Part shown: in pieces, positions 20,793 to 33,290 of the stretch | Numbering within the stretch: the stretch's first letter is position 1 | Layout of the letters: each line of letters starts with the position of its first letter | Origin: Phaffia rhodozyma | Taxonomy: Eukaryota > Basidiomycota > Tremellomycetes > Cystofilobasidiales > Mrakiaceae | Length of the DNA: 64,000 nucleotides | Assembly: GCA_014706385.1 (NCBI GenBank) | Contig: JACGZH010000003.1 | Coordinates: forward strand, 1,691,501-1,755,500 | Direction: 5' to 3' | The notes under the pieces: generated by a model | What the model was told of the DNA's origin: nothing | The model's database searches: none | Seen by the model: only the letters and a program-made list of their open reading frames with translations | Translations under genes and position numbers: made by a program

Positions 20793-22983
20793 TCACCAGA
20801 ACCCTTTTCCCTTCTTGGTATCCTTCTCCTTTGAGCTTGCCTTGGCCCGCAGAGTCTTGACTCTGTTCAACGCGTCTTGCGCCTCTTGGACTCCCTTAGC
20901 GAATCCGACAGATCTTGAGAAGGCAAGGGCCTTTTGAAGTGTTTCGATCGATGAGGTGTATTCCTTGTTCATCTGTGTGCATATGTTCATCATACGGGAA
21001 ACCCCCCCCCATCGGGTATCGAGCTCAAGTCAGTGCGGTGCTGCGCAAGTCTCCCTTCTCCTCACGGGAAGAACAACGACAGCTCAACCAGATCACAAAA
21101 GGAGATAAGGAACTCACCTCCTGCAAGACGCCCAGGTTGAACAAAGCGACGCCTTCCACACCTTCACACATCCTTCTTCTCTCTCTCCACTCCCTCGACT
21201 TGGCGCTCTCCTTTTCATCTTTCCCGCCGTCTCCAACTCTGTCCTCGCCGGATATCAGAGTATTAAATTCGGGTGAGACCTTCCGAGCAGTCCGGACAGT
21301 GGAGAGCGATCGGTCGGCCCATGTGAGAGCCGCTTGGAGATTCTCGCTCGTCGGCTTGAGTGTAAGGACGTTCGACAAATTGTTCATCATCTGTGTTTCA
21401 TCAGAACGGGTTGATGTCGATGTTAGCTTTAATCTCAGTCTCGGCATCAACGTTAGGGTTGAGAGTTGGTAGTTGTGAGATGGGCAAAGAAAAGCAAAGT
21501 CCTACCATGGCAGCTGTCAAGTTTCAGATGAAGACGAAACCATATCAAACATGATCAACACAAGTGCATATTGTAGAGGGAAGAGATGTGTAACTGATGA
21601 GATGGAAATAATGTGAAAAGGTCTCACCTCGGCAACGGTCTTCAGTAGGGATGCCGTCGTTCTTACTCGGTTCATCCGGTGTAGGAGGGAGGATCGTGTT
21701 AATCGCATGTAGATAGAGTGGGGCGGCGTAGCTACAACATTAGAAGGTTGGCAATAATGATGATTAGTAAAGGCAAAGCCAAGAGACGGCTCAGTTTTCG
21801 AACCGAAAAGCAAAGCTTCATGAACGACAGGTTCTGGAAAGACCAGCAAGAAAAAAGGACTGACTCGGAGTTTCCTTGTTTCATGTAGAACTCTCCTAAT
21901 TTGTCCAGACAAGCTCCTAGATCGGTCCGGCTCAACCAAGAGGGCATCGGAACGGGTTCCAACTCTTCCTCCCTACCTCCTCCACTCTGCTGATTCACCT
22001 CGTCGAGCGTCTTCTTGATCTCCTTCCGTCGTTCCATCACGCCCCTTAAACCCTCCTCCACAGCTCTCGTCAGATACATCTCTTCATCCTCTACTTTGCC
22101 CAGCTTTTCGGCCACCTCGGCCAACTTGTAGAGCACGCCGACGAGTCGCTGTCGTTCGGCGCCCGTTAGTCTCTCAGTCGCCTCATCCAAGTCGGACAAT
22201 GCGGTCCGAAGAACGGGGTACGCTCGTTGAGGTGCATAAAGTCGGGTGAGTAGCAGATGGGTTTGTGCGACTGCTATTCCTGTGGTATGAAGTAGTGGTA
22301 GCGGAGGATCCATCGAACGGGCCGCGTTCAAGGCTCTAGAAATGTACAACAAGTATCATCGGAGTTAAATCGATCGTGAGCAAGTAAGCAAGCAAAAGCA
22401 GCTAGGAAGGAAGGTCAAGTCAATCATACTGGACCGTACTTTCCAAAGGCACGTTCAGACCGAACCCAATCTTCTGCCTCGCCTGATTTGATGGCCTGAC
22501 GGAGATATTCTCTGATCTCTTTTGGCCATGTCTTGTACATCTGGACATAAGTGTATCTACAAGAACGAAACATACGAGCGATGCGCACGAAGGAGAGAAG
22601 AAATAAAGACAAAGAGAGATGCTCAGCTATGCTCTATCCTCACGATCGACCGTCTGATCCGAACATAGACGAGACAAACAAAGGACGTACAATGTGTAGG
22701 TACCAACGACTATCAAGACTCCGAAGCAGGCCCCAAATATCCTCATCTCTATCTTCCCACCCATCCACCGGGGTCTTTTTGGCTGAGCTTGACTGGCGGA
22801 AGGTATCGGGATAGGCCCCGACCGAGCTGTCGGCCGGGAGGGATCGGTCACTGGTGTAGACGAAGGAGGAAGACTTGACCGAGCGGCCGGAGAGATGTGA
22901 AACGATCGGAGATGTTTGGATTGAACTAGGGATCGGTTGAGAAGGACAGAAAGGCGAGGGCATGGCATACGAAGGGCGGCCAT
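20793..22983 (-). CDS. Mitochondrial inner-membrane TPR protein, Mgr3-like
   Basis: Seven exons: 22983-22691, 22556-22440, 22335-21865, 21731-21628, 21513-21506 (8 nt), 21390-21118 and 20972-20793, giving 481 aa with consistent phases. The first 35 residues are basic and Ser/Ala-rich, like a mitochondrial presequence. One membrane segment follows at about 82-99 (IFGACFGVLIVVGTYTL). The rest is helical with TPR-like pairs, for example CEGVEGVALFNLGVLQ and SSIETLQKALAFSRSVGFAK. This layout matches Mgr3, the adaptor of the i-AAA (Yme1) protease in the inner membrane; the family call is inference from architecture. The 8-nt microexon CTGCCATG is needed to keep the frame between exons 4 and 6. Confidence 0.65.
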
Positions 22984-23282
22984 AGTTGGTAGAGGATATC
23001 GTTCGGGTACAGATCAATCACAACGAGGTCGACTTGGGTGATGGATGGTTTGAAGATGATGACCGGCAGATTATTCGATATTTTAACCTTTCTATCTTTT
23101 GCGCCTCCAATATGACGTTCATCTTTTTCGCCCCTCTTCCTTTCTTTCTCGCTTTCTTTGCGCTCATACTGACTGTTTCGTCTGTTCCCCCAGATATATT
23201 CATGATTGTTACTTGTGAAAGTATCATCCCAATTCATCCCAAGGAAAATTAGATACAGACGCACAACCCCCAAATTCTGATA

Positions 23283-26200
23283 TCACGATAAGCCAAGCAC
23301 TCTACCGTGACCCTCAATCCTTTTCTTTAACTCAATGACTCCCATTTCTTTCCTATAAGTACCTCTCTTAAAATCCTTCACGAGTCCTCTGGCCTCGTAC
23401 GCATTGACTTCCGGGTCTCTTGTTCCAACAGTGAAATGAGAACCCTCCATCTCTTCCTCTGGGATCTTCAGTCTCAAATTCGGTATCTCCACCGGTGGTT
23501 CGATCTGATCCACAGCGAGTGCCATGACCCTATCGTCCCAAACCAGATGGGTGATTTCGAATGAGAAGAGGGGTAAAGTTGGGATCTGAGAGATCCCTCG
23601 ACATTGGTTCCAACAAATTGCCATCGGCCCAGCCTTGGTCTTCCAATCTGTTTCAGGAATCCCCTCCCGCTCAGCAGCGACCTCTGTTTCATGGCAAAGA
23701 GTGATATGCGGTCGGACGGTGATCCGATAATCATTCACCAGATTGAACAAGAACGTTCGAGGATCGGTTGGAAACTCTATACTCGTTTGTGGGCTCTGAA
23801 CGAGATGGTCGTCTAGGATTTGTTGGACGATCTGTCGGATGTCAACTTCAGGTGCAATTGCGTAATATCTAGGGGGTATGATCTTTGCTGGCACAACCGG
23901 TGGTAGGCTAATTTCTGCGCTATACTCTCTAGCCATTTTGAGGGCGTGCTTGATGGCTGGTTCGTCAGGCCTCTCCAGACCTAACAGCTTGGTCAACCCG
24001 TTGAGAGCAATGTCGAGCGTTTCTTCCGGCGAAGACCGAACGTCAAGCCGGATGATGTCGTCCAGCTCTTGGTCCAACAGTGGATCGGCTGTGAGTAAGA
24101 AATGAGTCTTCAGGATTACCTCGTGCGCGGCAAGATTGTTTGGATCTGGACGGAGACATGGGTGATTATCTCCTCGAGAGGTGATTCGGGAGGAACATAA
24201 TCTGGTTACCTCGTTGGTCGAAGCCGGTGCTTGAAATCCTTTGATGGGCCAGTACAAGCCGATGAGTCTGGTAGGAAGCGATCGTTGATCTTTGTGGTCC
24301 GCTTTGAGCGCAGTGGTAGCGAGTTCTTTTCGATGTTGAGATAGGTGGTTGTTACTGCAATATATGAATTCAGACGCATGACGAAGCCAATCACAGTATA
24401 TAGAAACAGCGTCGATCAACTTGGTCAATTGAAGCCGATCGAATGCCAAACTCGAACAATAGACAGTCCAGTCACTCACCGATCAGCGATCACGACTTGA
24501 CAGCCCTTGGTATTCAGCAGATCGCCTACCGCCTTGTTGAAGAGTGGTCCTGTCTTTTTAGCTGCGATGTTATCGCTCTGTGTATGTGCGAATCCAAACA
24601 ATTCACGCAGCGCAACAGCAAGAGTCGTTTTGCCTATCGTGCGAGATGAAAAGAAAGATGAAAGAAACGGACGGCGAATATGATCAGTTAAAGAGAGGGA
24701 AAGAGTGTGCTAATGATGATTTTTAAGGCATGCGAGACGGATCTTACCACACCCAGGAACCGCCACTGGAACCAGCATTGTCTTTCCCCATCCGTTCTTT
24801 CCCCTCTCCTTCCACTCTGCCTGTGCGCCGTCCTTGTCGATGTCTTCCTCTCCCTTTCCCTTTCCCTTCCTCTTTCCATCGCCGGCCTTCTCGCCGCCAG
24901 CGTTCCTCCCGATTTTTAGCCATTTTGGATTACCTTTTTCCCTTCTCAACGTCTCTTTACCTTCATCATCCGACGTAATCCAATCCAAGAATCGGTTTCG
25001 GACATCGATGATTCCTCTTCCTACTGCAATCCCGGAGAACAGGTTCGGATCGGAGCGCATCGTTCGTCGACACCAAGCTTCATAAACGACTGCTTCTGGG
25101 GAAGAAAGTCTGGAGGAGGAAACCTTTGGTTGTTTCGTCGGTTTGATAGAAGTCACGGAGGACGAATCGTTCGCAGTTTTCGGCGTGGCAGGAGATAAGA
25201 GGGGAAGGAGGATCTTGGTGATTTCTCGGAAGTTTCGGTATAGTAGGTACGGTTGATCGAATTTGATTTTGAAAAAGAATGTCGATCCAGGGGGATAAGG
25301 CGGGGAGATGGTGCGACGTTTGGCATCTTGGGCGGCAGCGGAAGAAAGAGCCGACTGATCGTCGGATGAATCAACGACAGCCAACTTTTCCATGCCCTGT
25401 TGTATGGCAGTTTTCGGTTCTGGTCCGGGTTTCACCGTACACCTAACGACGAATCCTTCAATCTTTTCCCCATCAAACTCTTCTTTTGTCTCTATGTCCT
25501 GCGCAAACTCTCTAGCCTCTCGTAACGTTGCCTTCTCTACTATTTTTGTTTCGATAAACCCCCATTCACGAGCGAATGAGGCCACCTCATAGGGTGATAA
25601 GGTGGAGAATGAAGGAGTGTTGTGGTTCAGACCGTGAAGGTGGAGCCCAGTCAAATGGGATGGGTAGGAGAGAACATGTTCTTCGAATGAGTCATCGCAT
25701 AGCTGATGGCACGATTTAAAAGATTTAGATGGGCGTTAGATAGAGTAAGGAGAAGAGGATAGAAAGGATCATTGGGGAAATAAACACGAGGCAAATCTCA
25801 CCTCAGCTACACCTGTTAATTGCTTCTCCCATAAAACCTTGGCCAGCTCTTTCTCGGTCTTGCCGACTCTACTCAGATGCTTTTCGACCCATATACGCCT
25901 GAGGACAAGTTATTTAAAAGGAGAGAACCGAACTGCTGAATCAGTAAGTTTCATCCAAAAATGGTGTGGAGAACATGAAGAAGCGGTTGAGAGGAAACAT
26001 GTGTACGCGCGCACACTCATACACACATGAGCTCTCATGGTAAGAAGAAAAAGCTAGATGAAACGAACCCCATTCGGTTATGGCTGACTCGCTCGCCGTC
26101 GAGCATGTCACCCAAGGCATGCTTACTCGTCACCAACAGTACTTCTTCTTCGATGGCAGAGAGAAGGATGAGACATCCGTTGGACTTTAGCGTTAGGTAG

Positions 26201-26763
26201 TATGGCGCCTGGGTGGTTTCCTCTAAAGAATCCCACTGAATGTTTGAGGAGAGCAGTCCAAAAGTTGTCGTCAGAAAGGACATTCGAGCCATGCCCAAGT
26301 ATACGGTATATGAGAAATCCGACCATCAACCCAACAACTAATCACTCACATTTGTATAACTCATCTCTCCGACATTGAAAAACTTTTCGTATCCTCTAGC
26401 GACGATGCGATGTTGGCCTTCGTGCCGTTCTGTGAAGAGACCTCTAGCCATAGTGGGCAATTCGAACGGAGGGTTTCTGTAGACCTCTTCTTGAACTTTC
26501 CACGAGACCAGATGGTGTTGCCTGGAGCATTCTGAGCCAGACGTCGACAGGTCTTCTGCCTGAGAGACAGGAGTTTCCGATGATGGAGGCGTACTAGAGG
26601 AAGATGGGACTAGGACTGGGGTAGAAGAGAGAAGGGTAGAGGAAGGTAAGGCAGGGTAGGTGTAAGGCGTGCCTTTGATTAATTTTGATTCTGCAGCGAT
26701 CCGCTGAAGCTGCTCTACAAGCTCATTTGTCGTCTTTTCGGCTTTTCCGGACAGATGTGTCAT
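23283..26763 (-). CDS. TRL1: Fungal tRNA ligase (ligase, kinase and cyclic phosphodiesterase domains)
   Basis: Six exons: 26763-26350, 26235-26069, 25898-25802, 25702-24748, 24633-24480 and 24354-23283, giving 952 aa. The adenylyltransferase domain has the nucleophile lysine in KSNG (K155). The polynucleotide kinase P-loop GCGKTT is at about 543-548 and is split by an intron. The C-terminal phosphodiesterase has its paired H-x-T motifs HITLCH (H812) and HFTVGT (H902). All three catalytic centres look intact. The enzyme opens 2',3'-cyclic ends, phosphorylates 5'-OH ends and seals tRNA exons after splicing, leaving a 2'-phosphate; it also joins HAC1-type mRNA in the unfolded protein response. 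TPT1, which removes that 2'-phosphate, is about 21 kb downstream. It is longer than the yeast protein (about 830 aa), mainly from a Ser/Pro-rich insert near residues 30-75. Confidence 0.93.
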
Positions 26764-27553
26764 TGAGGAGGGATTCTACGGATGTCCTTGTCCGATAAGT
26801 AATGTCGAGGAAGTGTGTATACGTTTGTTTGAGAGAAAGGATGGCAAAGACTGATGATGAGAATGGAAGGAAAGCACGAAATGTTCTGAAATCTTTGGCT
26901 GTGAATTGGTTACGCCCAGTCCGAACCGACCGGCCAACTCCGGACTGTTGAGAAGACCCAGATGGGAACCGCTGGAATTCTTCACTCAGCGCAAGAGGGT
27001 GATTCAGGAATCGAAGCCAGATCCAAGCGAGCTGCACTCCGATTTTATTGGGAAGATACTTGTACAGAATTCAGATCAAGGTTTGTGATAGAAGAAGGAG
27101 CATGGCTTTGAAGCTCAATCATATTCACAAAGAGGCGAACAAGAACCCCAAAGGATAGACCACATGGTGCAATTAGAGCAGCAATAAAAGAGATTCTCAA
27201 GAACACAATAACCAAGGAGCTGCCGAGAGCAAGAGCTGCCTTCAGATCATCTACCTTGAAGACATACTACTCGAGGTTGAGGTCCAATGTGTGAGAATGG
27301 AGGATGGAGGATGGGCCGGGAAGTGCTAAAGCTGCAGGTTAGGGTTAAATAGATGGTTAGTCACTCCCCTGTTCACACGAAGTAAACGTAACCATTATCG
27401 CCCATGGTTACATCCACGACACCTGTCATTTCCATCTTTCATCTCTTCCAGCCGTTCCATCCAAACGTCCACCCTTGCTATAGATCCAACGATCTCTCTC
27501 TCTTCCGGCACACACACGCTCTTACACACGCACTCACTCACTCTTACTTGACA
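26764..27553. other. Divergent promoter region TRL1 / PRE8
   Basis: No gene was recognised in this 790-bp stretch. It holds a telobox-like element (27338-27350) and a C/T-rich leader just before the PRE8 ATG. Confidence 0.5.
27338..27350 (+). promoter_or_regulatory. Telobox-like element upstream of PRE8
   Basis: GTTAGGGTTAAAT lies 216 bp upstream of the PRE8 ATG (start to start). The identical 13-mer, in the same orientation, lies 148 bp upstream of PRE1 (42134-42146). TTAGGGTTA is a telomere-like repeat of the kind bound by Tbf1-type factors. Confidence 0.55.
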
Positions 27554-29016
27554 ATGGCTGCACCAGGAGGAGGAGGACAGTACAGGTCAGTCCGGTTCTT
27601 GTTTTCATCCAGATCACGTCGACAGAAAGAATCCAGTTGGTCTGGTCGTCTACCGATCATCAATCGACTAGATCGTCTTGCTGGAGGTCTCCGACGACGC
27701 GAAGGAGTTGTTTCGCCCTCGGAATGCTTGGAATTCGAGCTTAGACTCTCTGTATCGTACAGTCTCACTGACCGTTCCTTGTTCGTCCTCTGCTTCCTGC
27801 GAAATAGTTTCTCGCTGACTACTTTCAGTCCGTCAGGAAAGGTACGTTTCGTTTGAGGTTGCTTCATCTTTATCGTCACGTCATAAGAAGTCTATCGTTC
27901 ACAAACACTGACAGCAAGCGAACAACACATCATGTCGTTTATTCGTAGCTCGTCCAAATTGAGCATGCTTTGGCGGTCGTTAACGGCGGTGGAACCTCTC
28001 TGGGTGTCAAAGGTTTGTCTCGATTCGTTCCAACGGACGGTCTGTTATTTCTATGCTCAACTTGCTTTTTTCTTCTAATATTTATCTCAGCCACCAATGG
28101 AATTGTGCTATTAACCGAGAAGAAATCACCCTCAATCCTTGTCGATGACTCTGCCTTGGAAAAGATCTCAGTCATCTGCCCAAACATTGGAATCGTCTAC
28201 TCTGGGATGGGACCGGACTTCAGAGTACTTGTTACAAAAGCTAGACAGGCCGCCCAGGCTTACTGGAAGATTTACAACGAGTACCCACCCACAAAGGTGC
28301 TCGTCCAGGAGGTTGCAACGATCATGCAGAAGGCTACTCAGTCTGGGTACGTCCGAGATTTCCCCCTCACTCTTAATTGAACAGGCGGCTTAGTCAGGTC
28401 AGAGGGAACGGGCTAAACTGATATGGAAATTCTCAAATCATACAGTGGAGTCCGACCGTTCGGAGTTTCTCTACTTGTGGCAGGATGGGACGCCCACCGA
28501 GGGCCGTCGCTCTATCAGGTTGATCCGTCTGGTTCGTTCTGGGCCTGGAAGGCAAGTGCAATGGGCAAGAACATGGTGAACGCAAAGACGTTCTTGGAGA
28601 AACGGTGCGTCGTCTTCTCAGTTTTTTCCCTTGTACTCATCTGATCGCTAGGATCTATTCTAAATCGTGTGACGTCTCTCTTATTTGATCTTGGCCAAAC
28701 GAACCAGTTATAACGATGACATCTCGTTGGAGGACGCTATCCACACAGCGCTCTTGACGCTGAAAGAAGGGTTCGAGGGCGAGATGACGGAAAAGACGAT
28801 TGAGGTGGGTGTGGTAACTGTGCCTAAGGCGGAGGATCTCGAGGTTCGAAACGGAGAGAGGATCAAGCAGGTGTTTAGAAAGTTAACAGAGCGAGAGATC
28901 AAGGGTTCGTTCTTTCTTCTTCTCTTACATTAAAAAGAAAGAAAAAAACAACGGTGAACATTGTTGGCGCTGACACGACCTCTGTTTAAACCCCTGTAGA
29001 CTATTTGGACATGTAA
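27554..29016 (+). CDS. PRE8: 20S proteasome subunit alpha2
   Basis: Seven exons: 27554-27585, 27808-27841, 27949-28012, 28091-28346, 28446-28604, 28708-28904 and 29000-29016, giving 252 aa (yeast 250). The order of conserved blocks matches alpha2 (PSMA2): [75 protein letters not shown] and [17 protein letters not shown]. It forms part of the outer alpha ring that gates the 20S core. The highly conserved Tyr of the QIEYAL block is His here (QIEHAL). The last coding exon has only 17 nt. The promoter carries the same telobox-like 13-mer as the other proteasome gene in this window. Confidence 0.95.
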
Positions 29017-29259
29017 CTATTGGATTTGATAACAGAGCACCCAGACTTTTGCTCTCATACACATCTCTCTCCACCCCTCCCTTTTCCCTCCTCCGATGCG
29101 TATGAATATAATAAGAAACATATTTTTTCTCTCTCTTGAACGAAACACGTCAAGACGGGTCAATCATTATAAATCAATTCATTGATATAGTTTTGAGAAA
29201 GGGGAGATTTTCCTCTAGAGAGGAGGGTTTCATTTTGTTACAAGGGAGGATGGGAATGA

Positions 29260-30171
29260 TCAACGACGCGGTCGCTCGACCATTGGCGCAAACGAGTCGT
29301 TTCTGGTCCATCGAGCTGTGAAGTAGCGAAAGAAAAGGAGAGACAAATACTGTTAGTGGGATGTTGTATATGATATGTGTACGGGTGCATGTACAGATGC
29401 CCTTATCAGAATCAAACTTTGTTCAGACTTACAGACCAAACCCATGTTCTTAGCTCGCTTTAAGGCCTTTCCGAGCCTCCTCTGAGCCAATATCGTCAGT
29501 CCGGTCTCTGCCCTTCCTTTGATCCTTCCGATCTCTGTCTGGAAAGTGGAAAGCAGTCGGGCATTGAGGTATTCTTTCCGAGGATCAATGTCCAGTCGAT
29601 GGAACGGATCAATCAGCTCGGCTATCGCTCGGGGTGGGCCGAGGGCCTGTTTGACTCGCTTGATAGGTTTCAGAGCGGCTCGGCCTTGCTGAGAGAAATC
29701 TTCGGGAGACATGATCTGGAGATGGATGAAGAGAGAGGAGGATAGAAAGGGCAAGAAGGAAGATAATACAAGGAGGTCAGTAAGAGCTAGTCTTCAGTTT
29801 ATCAAGAGAAAGGAACAAAAAAAGGACAAAGGACGGACGTTTCCTCGATCGAAACTCCTCAGATTGGCGGAAACATCTGCTCCAATGGTAGCCTCTGTAA
29901 AAGAACAGAATCCAAAACAGCAGGACATATGTCAGACTGAATCCATGCTGACAAGCCAGTGAAGAAACACAAAGGAGAGAAGAAGTCGAGAAAGGAAAAA
30001 AGCGGTAAAAGACGAACGATCGACTGGGTTCATCTTTTCCATCGTCTGAGACTTTCTAGGGTTTCCCATCCTTCGGAAAGGCGCATGAATGTTCGTGACC
30101 GAGACTGGCAGGCTGGTCGAGAACGACCTGGAAGCCGAAGCAACCGCTCTAGGTGCAAGAAGGAAGGCCAT
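29260..30171 (-). CDS. RSM18: Mitochondrial small ribosomal subunit protein bS18m
   Basis: Four exons: 30171-30018, 29894-29839, 29715-29433 and 29315-29260, giving 182 aa. A basic Ser-rich presequence (MAFLLAPRAVASASRSFSTS) is followed by a linker and the S18 core: DPRKEYLNARLLSTFQTEIG, then RAETGLTILAQRRLGKALKR with the terminal basic helix. bS18 binds the platform of the mitochondrial 15S rRNA. The small exon 29894-29839 and the last exon were accepted because their phases close the frame and the tail ends in PMVERPRR, as in other S18 proteins. It is divergent from KRS1, with only 204 bp between the two ATGs. Confidence 0.9.
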
Positions 30172-30375
30172 CGTTGTGTGTCTGAGTGAGTTGTAGGTCG
30201 TGTAGGATTGTGTGTGAAGGGAGCAAGAGGAAGGAGGATACTTGAATAACACTTGAATGTTATCTGGATTATACGGAATTTCTATCTAAGGGTCTTGCTT
30301 CTTTTTTTCCTACTTCTTTTTTTACTCTTGCCTCAAATCCAACCACTCACACAGTCAGCCCTCCATCGACATTGG

Positions 30376-33290
30376 ATGAATCTAGCCCCTTTCCGTGCTC
30401 TTCATCTATTCACAAAGCTCGCAACCAACAGATCCCTCCGTCCCGTAGTCCTATCTACCACAAGAACGTTTCATATGTCTGAGCCTGCATCCACCGCTGC
30501 GGCACCGAACCTCCAGAAGGACCCCGTTACGGGAGAGATGGTCTCCAAGAGGTAAGAGCATCGTATGACCGATGGGTTCTTTCTATTTGTCTTGTTTTGT
30601 GAGAAGCCAGTGTTCTTGCAATCCAGAGAGAGATACTGGTGGAACTCTCCTCGGCCTACGAGGTCAAAACTCCTGTCCAGTATTTCTTCTCAAGAGCGAG
30701 ACCGATAGATGCTGCCCTTCTCCTATCGGGAGCAAGATGACTCGTCTCATGGTCGTTCGCACAACATGATGATCAACGGCTGACAGAGACTCCTTGATGC
30801 TCTATCTTCTTTACTGCTTGCCCTACCGGCTTGTTTCTTTTCTACCAATATGAAACATTCACAGTAAGCTCAAGCAGCTTATCAAGGAGCGAGAAAAGGC
30901 CGCCAAGAAGGAGGCTGCTGCCTCCGCTGCTCCTCCCAAGCCTGCCAACACCAAGGCTAAGAAGAACGACGAGGCCGAGCTCGATCCTACTGTTCGTCTT
31001 TCTTTCGCTTTCCATGCTCTATCCTACATCGCGCACACTATATCTAATATTTGGGTCATGTATCTGGATACATCCGACAGCAATATTACGACCTACGAAC
31101 CCGAACCATCAAGGCCCTTCGAGAGTCTCAGGACCCCAACCCTTACCCTCACAAGTTCCATGTGTCGATCTCTGTGCCTTCGTTCATTGAGACTTACGAC
31201 CCCAAGATCACTGAGAAGAACGTTCGATTAGACGATATCACGGTACGTGTTATTCGTTGAGCCCTCGAGAACGATGTTTAGAGACGTGTTCTGACTATGT
31301 GTTCTCTTTCTTCTTCGTGCAACTCGTTCAGGTCTCGTTGGCTGGACGAATCCACAACATGCGAGATGCCGGAAAGGGTCTTCGATTCTACGATCTCCAC
31401 GCCGAAGGACAGAAGGTTGGTTGTTTGTTGTCCCGAGGACGAGGAAGGAAGAAGATGTATACGAGGAATTTGGCGCTAATCTACCATGATCCCCTGTTGC
31501 ATTTTTCTCTCTTGACTGAATAGCTCCAAATCTGCGCCCAGGCTGAGTGAGTTGAATCTTTCCTTCCGGGCACCGAGCTCAATCATTTTCGCCAAATGGG
31601 AAAACTTTGTCAGGATTCAAAAGGATTTGGCGTTGCTAACGGCAACTCCTTCTTACCTTACTCTCATTTCAGGTACGCTCCTTCCCCTGAGGAGTTCATC
31701 AAGACTCACGACCTCTTCCGACGAGGAGACATCGTTGGTGTCACTGGATCCCCTATCCGAACCAAGACCGGTGCCATCTCTATCTCTCCCTCCAGCATGA
31801 CTCTCTTGACCCCTAACTTGCACCAGCTTCCCACTGCCCATTACGGTCTTAAGGACGTCGAGATTAGGTACCGAAAGCGATACCTTGACTTGATGCTCAA
31901 CCAGAACGTCCGAGACATCTTCACCACTCGAGCCAAGGTGGTCAACTACATCCGAAAGTACTTGGACTCTCTCGGCTTTATGGAGGTTCGTCTTTGAAAC
32001 TGTGACTTTTCGTTCTCATGTGCCGCGATTGAACACGTTTCTCACATCGTTTTTGTTCGTTATTCAGGTCGAGACCCCGATGATGTCCATGACCGCAGGA
32101 GGAGCTACCGCCAAGCCGTTCGTCACTCACCACAACGATCTTAAGCTCGACCTCTTCATGCGAATCGCCCCTGAGCTCTACCTCAAGCAGCTCGTCGTCG
32201 GAGGTCTTGACCGAGTGTACGAGATCGGACGAGTCTTCCGAAACGAGCAGATCGATTTGACTCACAACCCCGAGTTCTCGATCTGTGAGTTCTACATGGC
32301 CTACGCCGACATGTTTGACCTGATGGAGATGACCGAGACGTTGGTCGAGGGTATGGTCAAGTACCTCAACAAGGGAGAGACTAAGGTTGTTTTCCACCCA
32401 GAGGGACAGGGTGAGGGCAAGAAGGAGTACACGATTGATTTCAAGGCTCCTTGGAAGCGATTCGATATGATCAAAGAGTTGGAGGCCAAGTTGGACGTCA
32501 AGTTCCCTCCCGGAGAGACCCTTCACACCGAGGAGGCCAACAAGTTCCTCAGGGAACTCTGCACCAAGCACAACGTTGACTGCAGCGAACCCAGGACAAA
32601 CGCTCGACTTTTGGACAAGCTTGTCGGAGAGTACATCGAGGTTCAGTGTATCAATCCGTCCTTCATCGTCGGTCACCCCCAGGTGATGTCTCCCCTCGCC
32701 AAGAAGCACCGATCCAGACCGGGACTCTGTGAGCGATTCGAGGCTTTCGTCGCCACCAAGGAGATCTGCAACGCCTACACCGAGTTGAACGATCCGTTCG
32801 ACCAGAGGGAGCGATTCGAGGAGCAGACCAGACAGAAGGATCAGGGTGATGACGAAGCTCAGGGTGTCGACGAGACTTTCATCAACGCGTAAGTGAATGT
32901 TCTTTCTTTTCTCTCTTCTTTTTCGCAATACTTGAACGGTGGATCTGATACCTCTCTACGCTTTATGTTGCTTCTTGACATAAGTCTTGAGCATGGTTTG
33001 CCTCCGACGGCCGGTTGGGGAATGGGTATCGACCGATTGGTCATGTTCCTCACTGATTCTTCCAACATCAAGGAGGTCCTCGTACGTATTCCTTCCTTTC
33101 CCATTTTCTTTCTTTTTCATTCCTCGTAAGAGAGTTTCTCTTTGTCCTTGCGGCGTTTTCTCATACCCCATTCCCTCCGTTCGCGACCTTTTGTCTTGTT
33201 CAGTTGTTCCCCGCGATGAAGCCAGTCAACAACGAACAGGCCACTCCTGTCGTCGTCCCTGGCGGTTCGGCCGGTACCGACGGAAAGTAG
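30376..33290 (+). CDS. KRS1: Lysyl-tRNA synthetase, probably dual cytosolic/mitochondrial
   Basis: Nine exons: 30376-30551, 30865-30991, 31081-31242, 31332-31415, 31524-31546, 31673-31985, 32068-32888, 32985-33081 and 33204-33290, giving 629 aa. It is a class II synthetase. A Lys-rich N-terminal helix ([15 protein letters not shown]) is followed by the OB-fold anticodon domain ([20 protein letters not shown]), then motif 2 ([20 protein letters not shown]) and motif 3 ([13 protein letters not shown]). The first 33 residues ([20 protein letters not shown]...) look like a mitochondrial presequence, and a second in-frame ATG at 30475 starts MSEPASTA. One gene could therefore make both forms by leaky scanning. 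A 23-nt exon lies at 31524-31546. Arg codons are almost all CGA. Confidence 0.95.
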
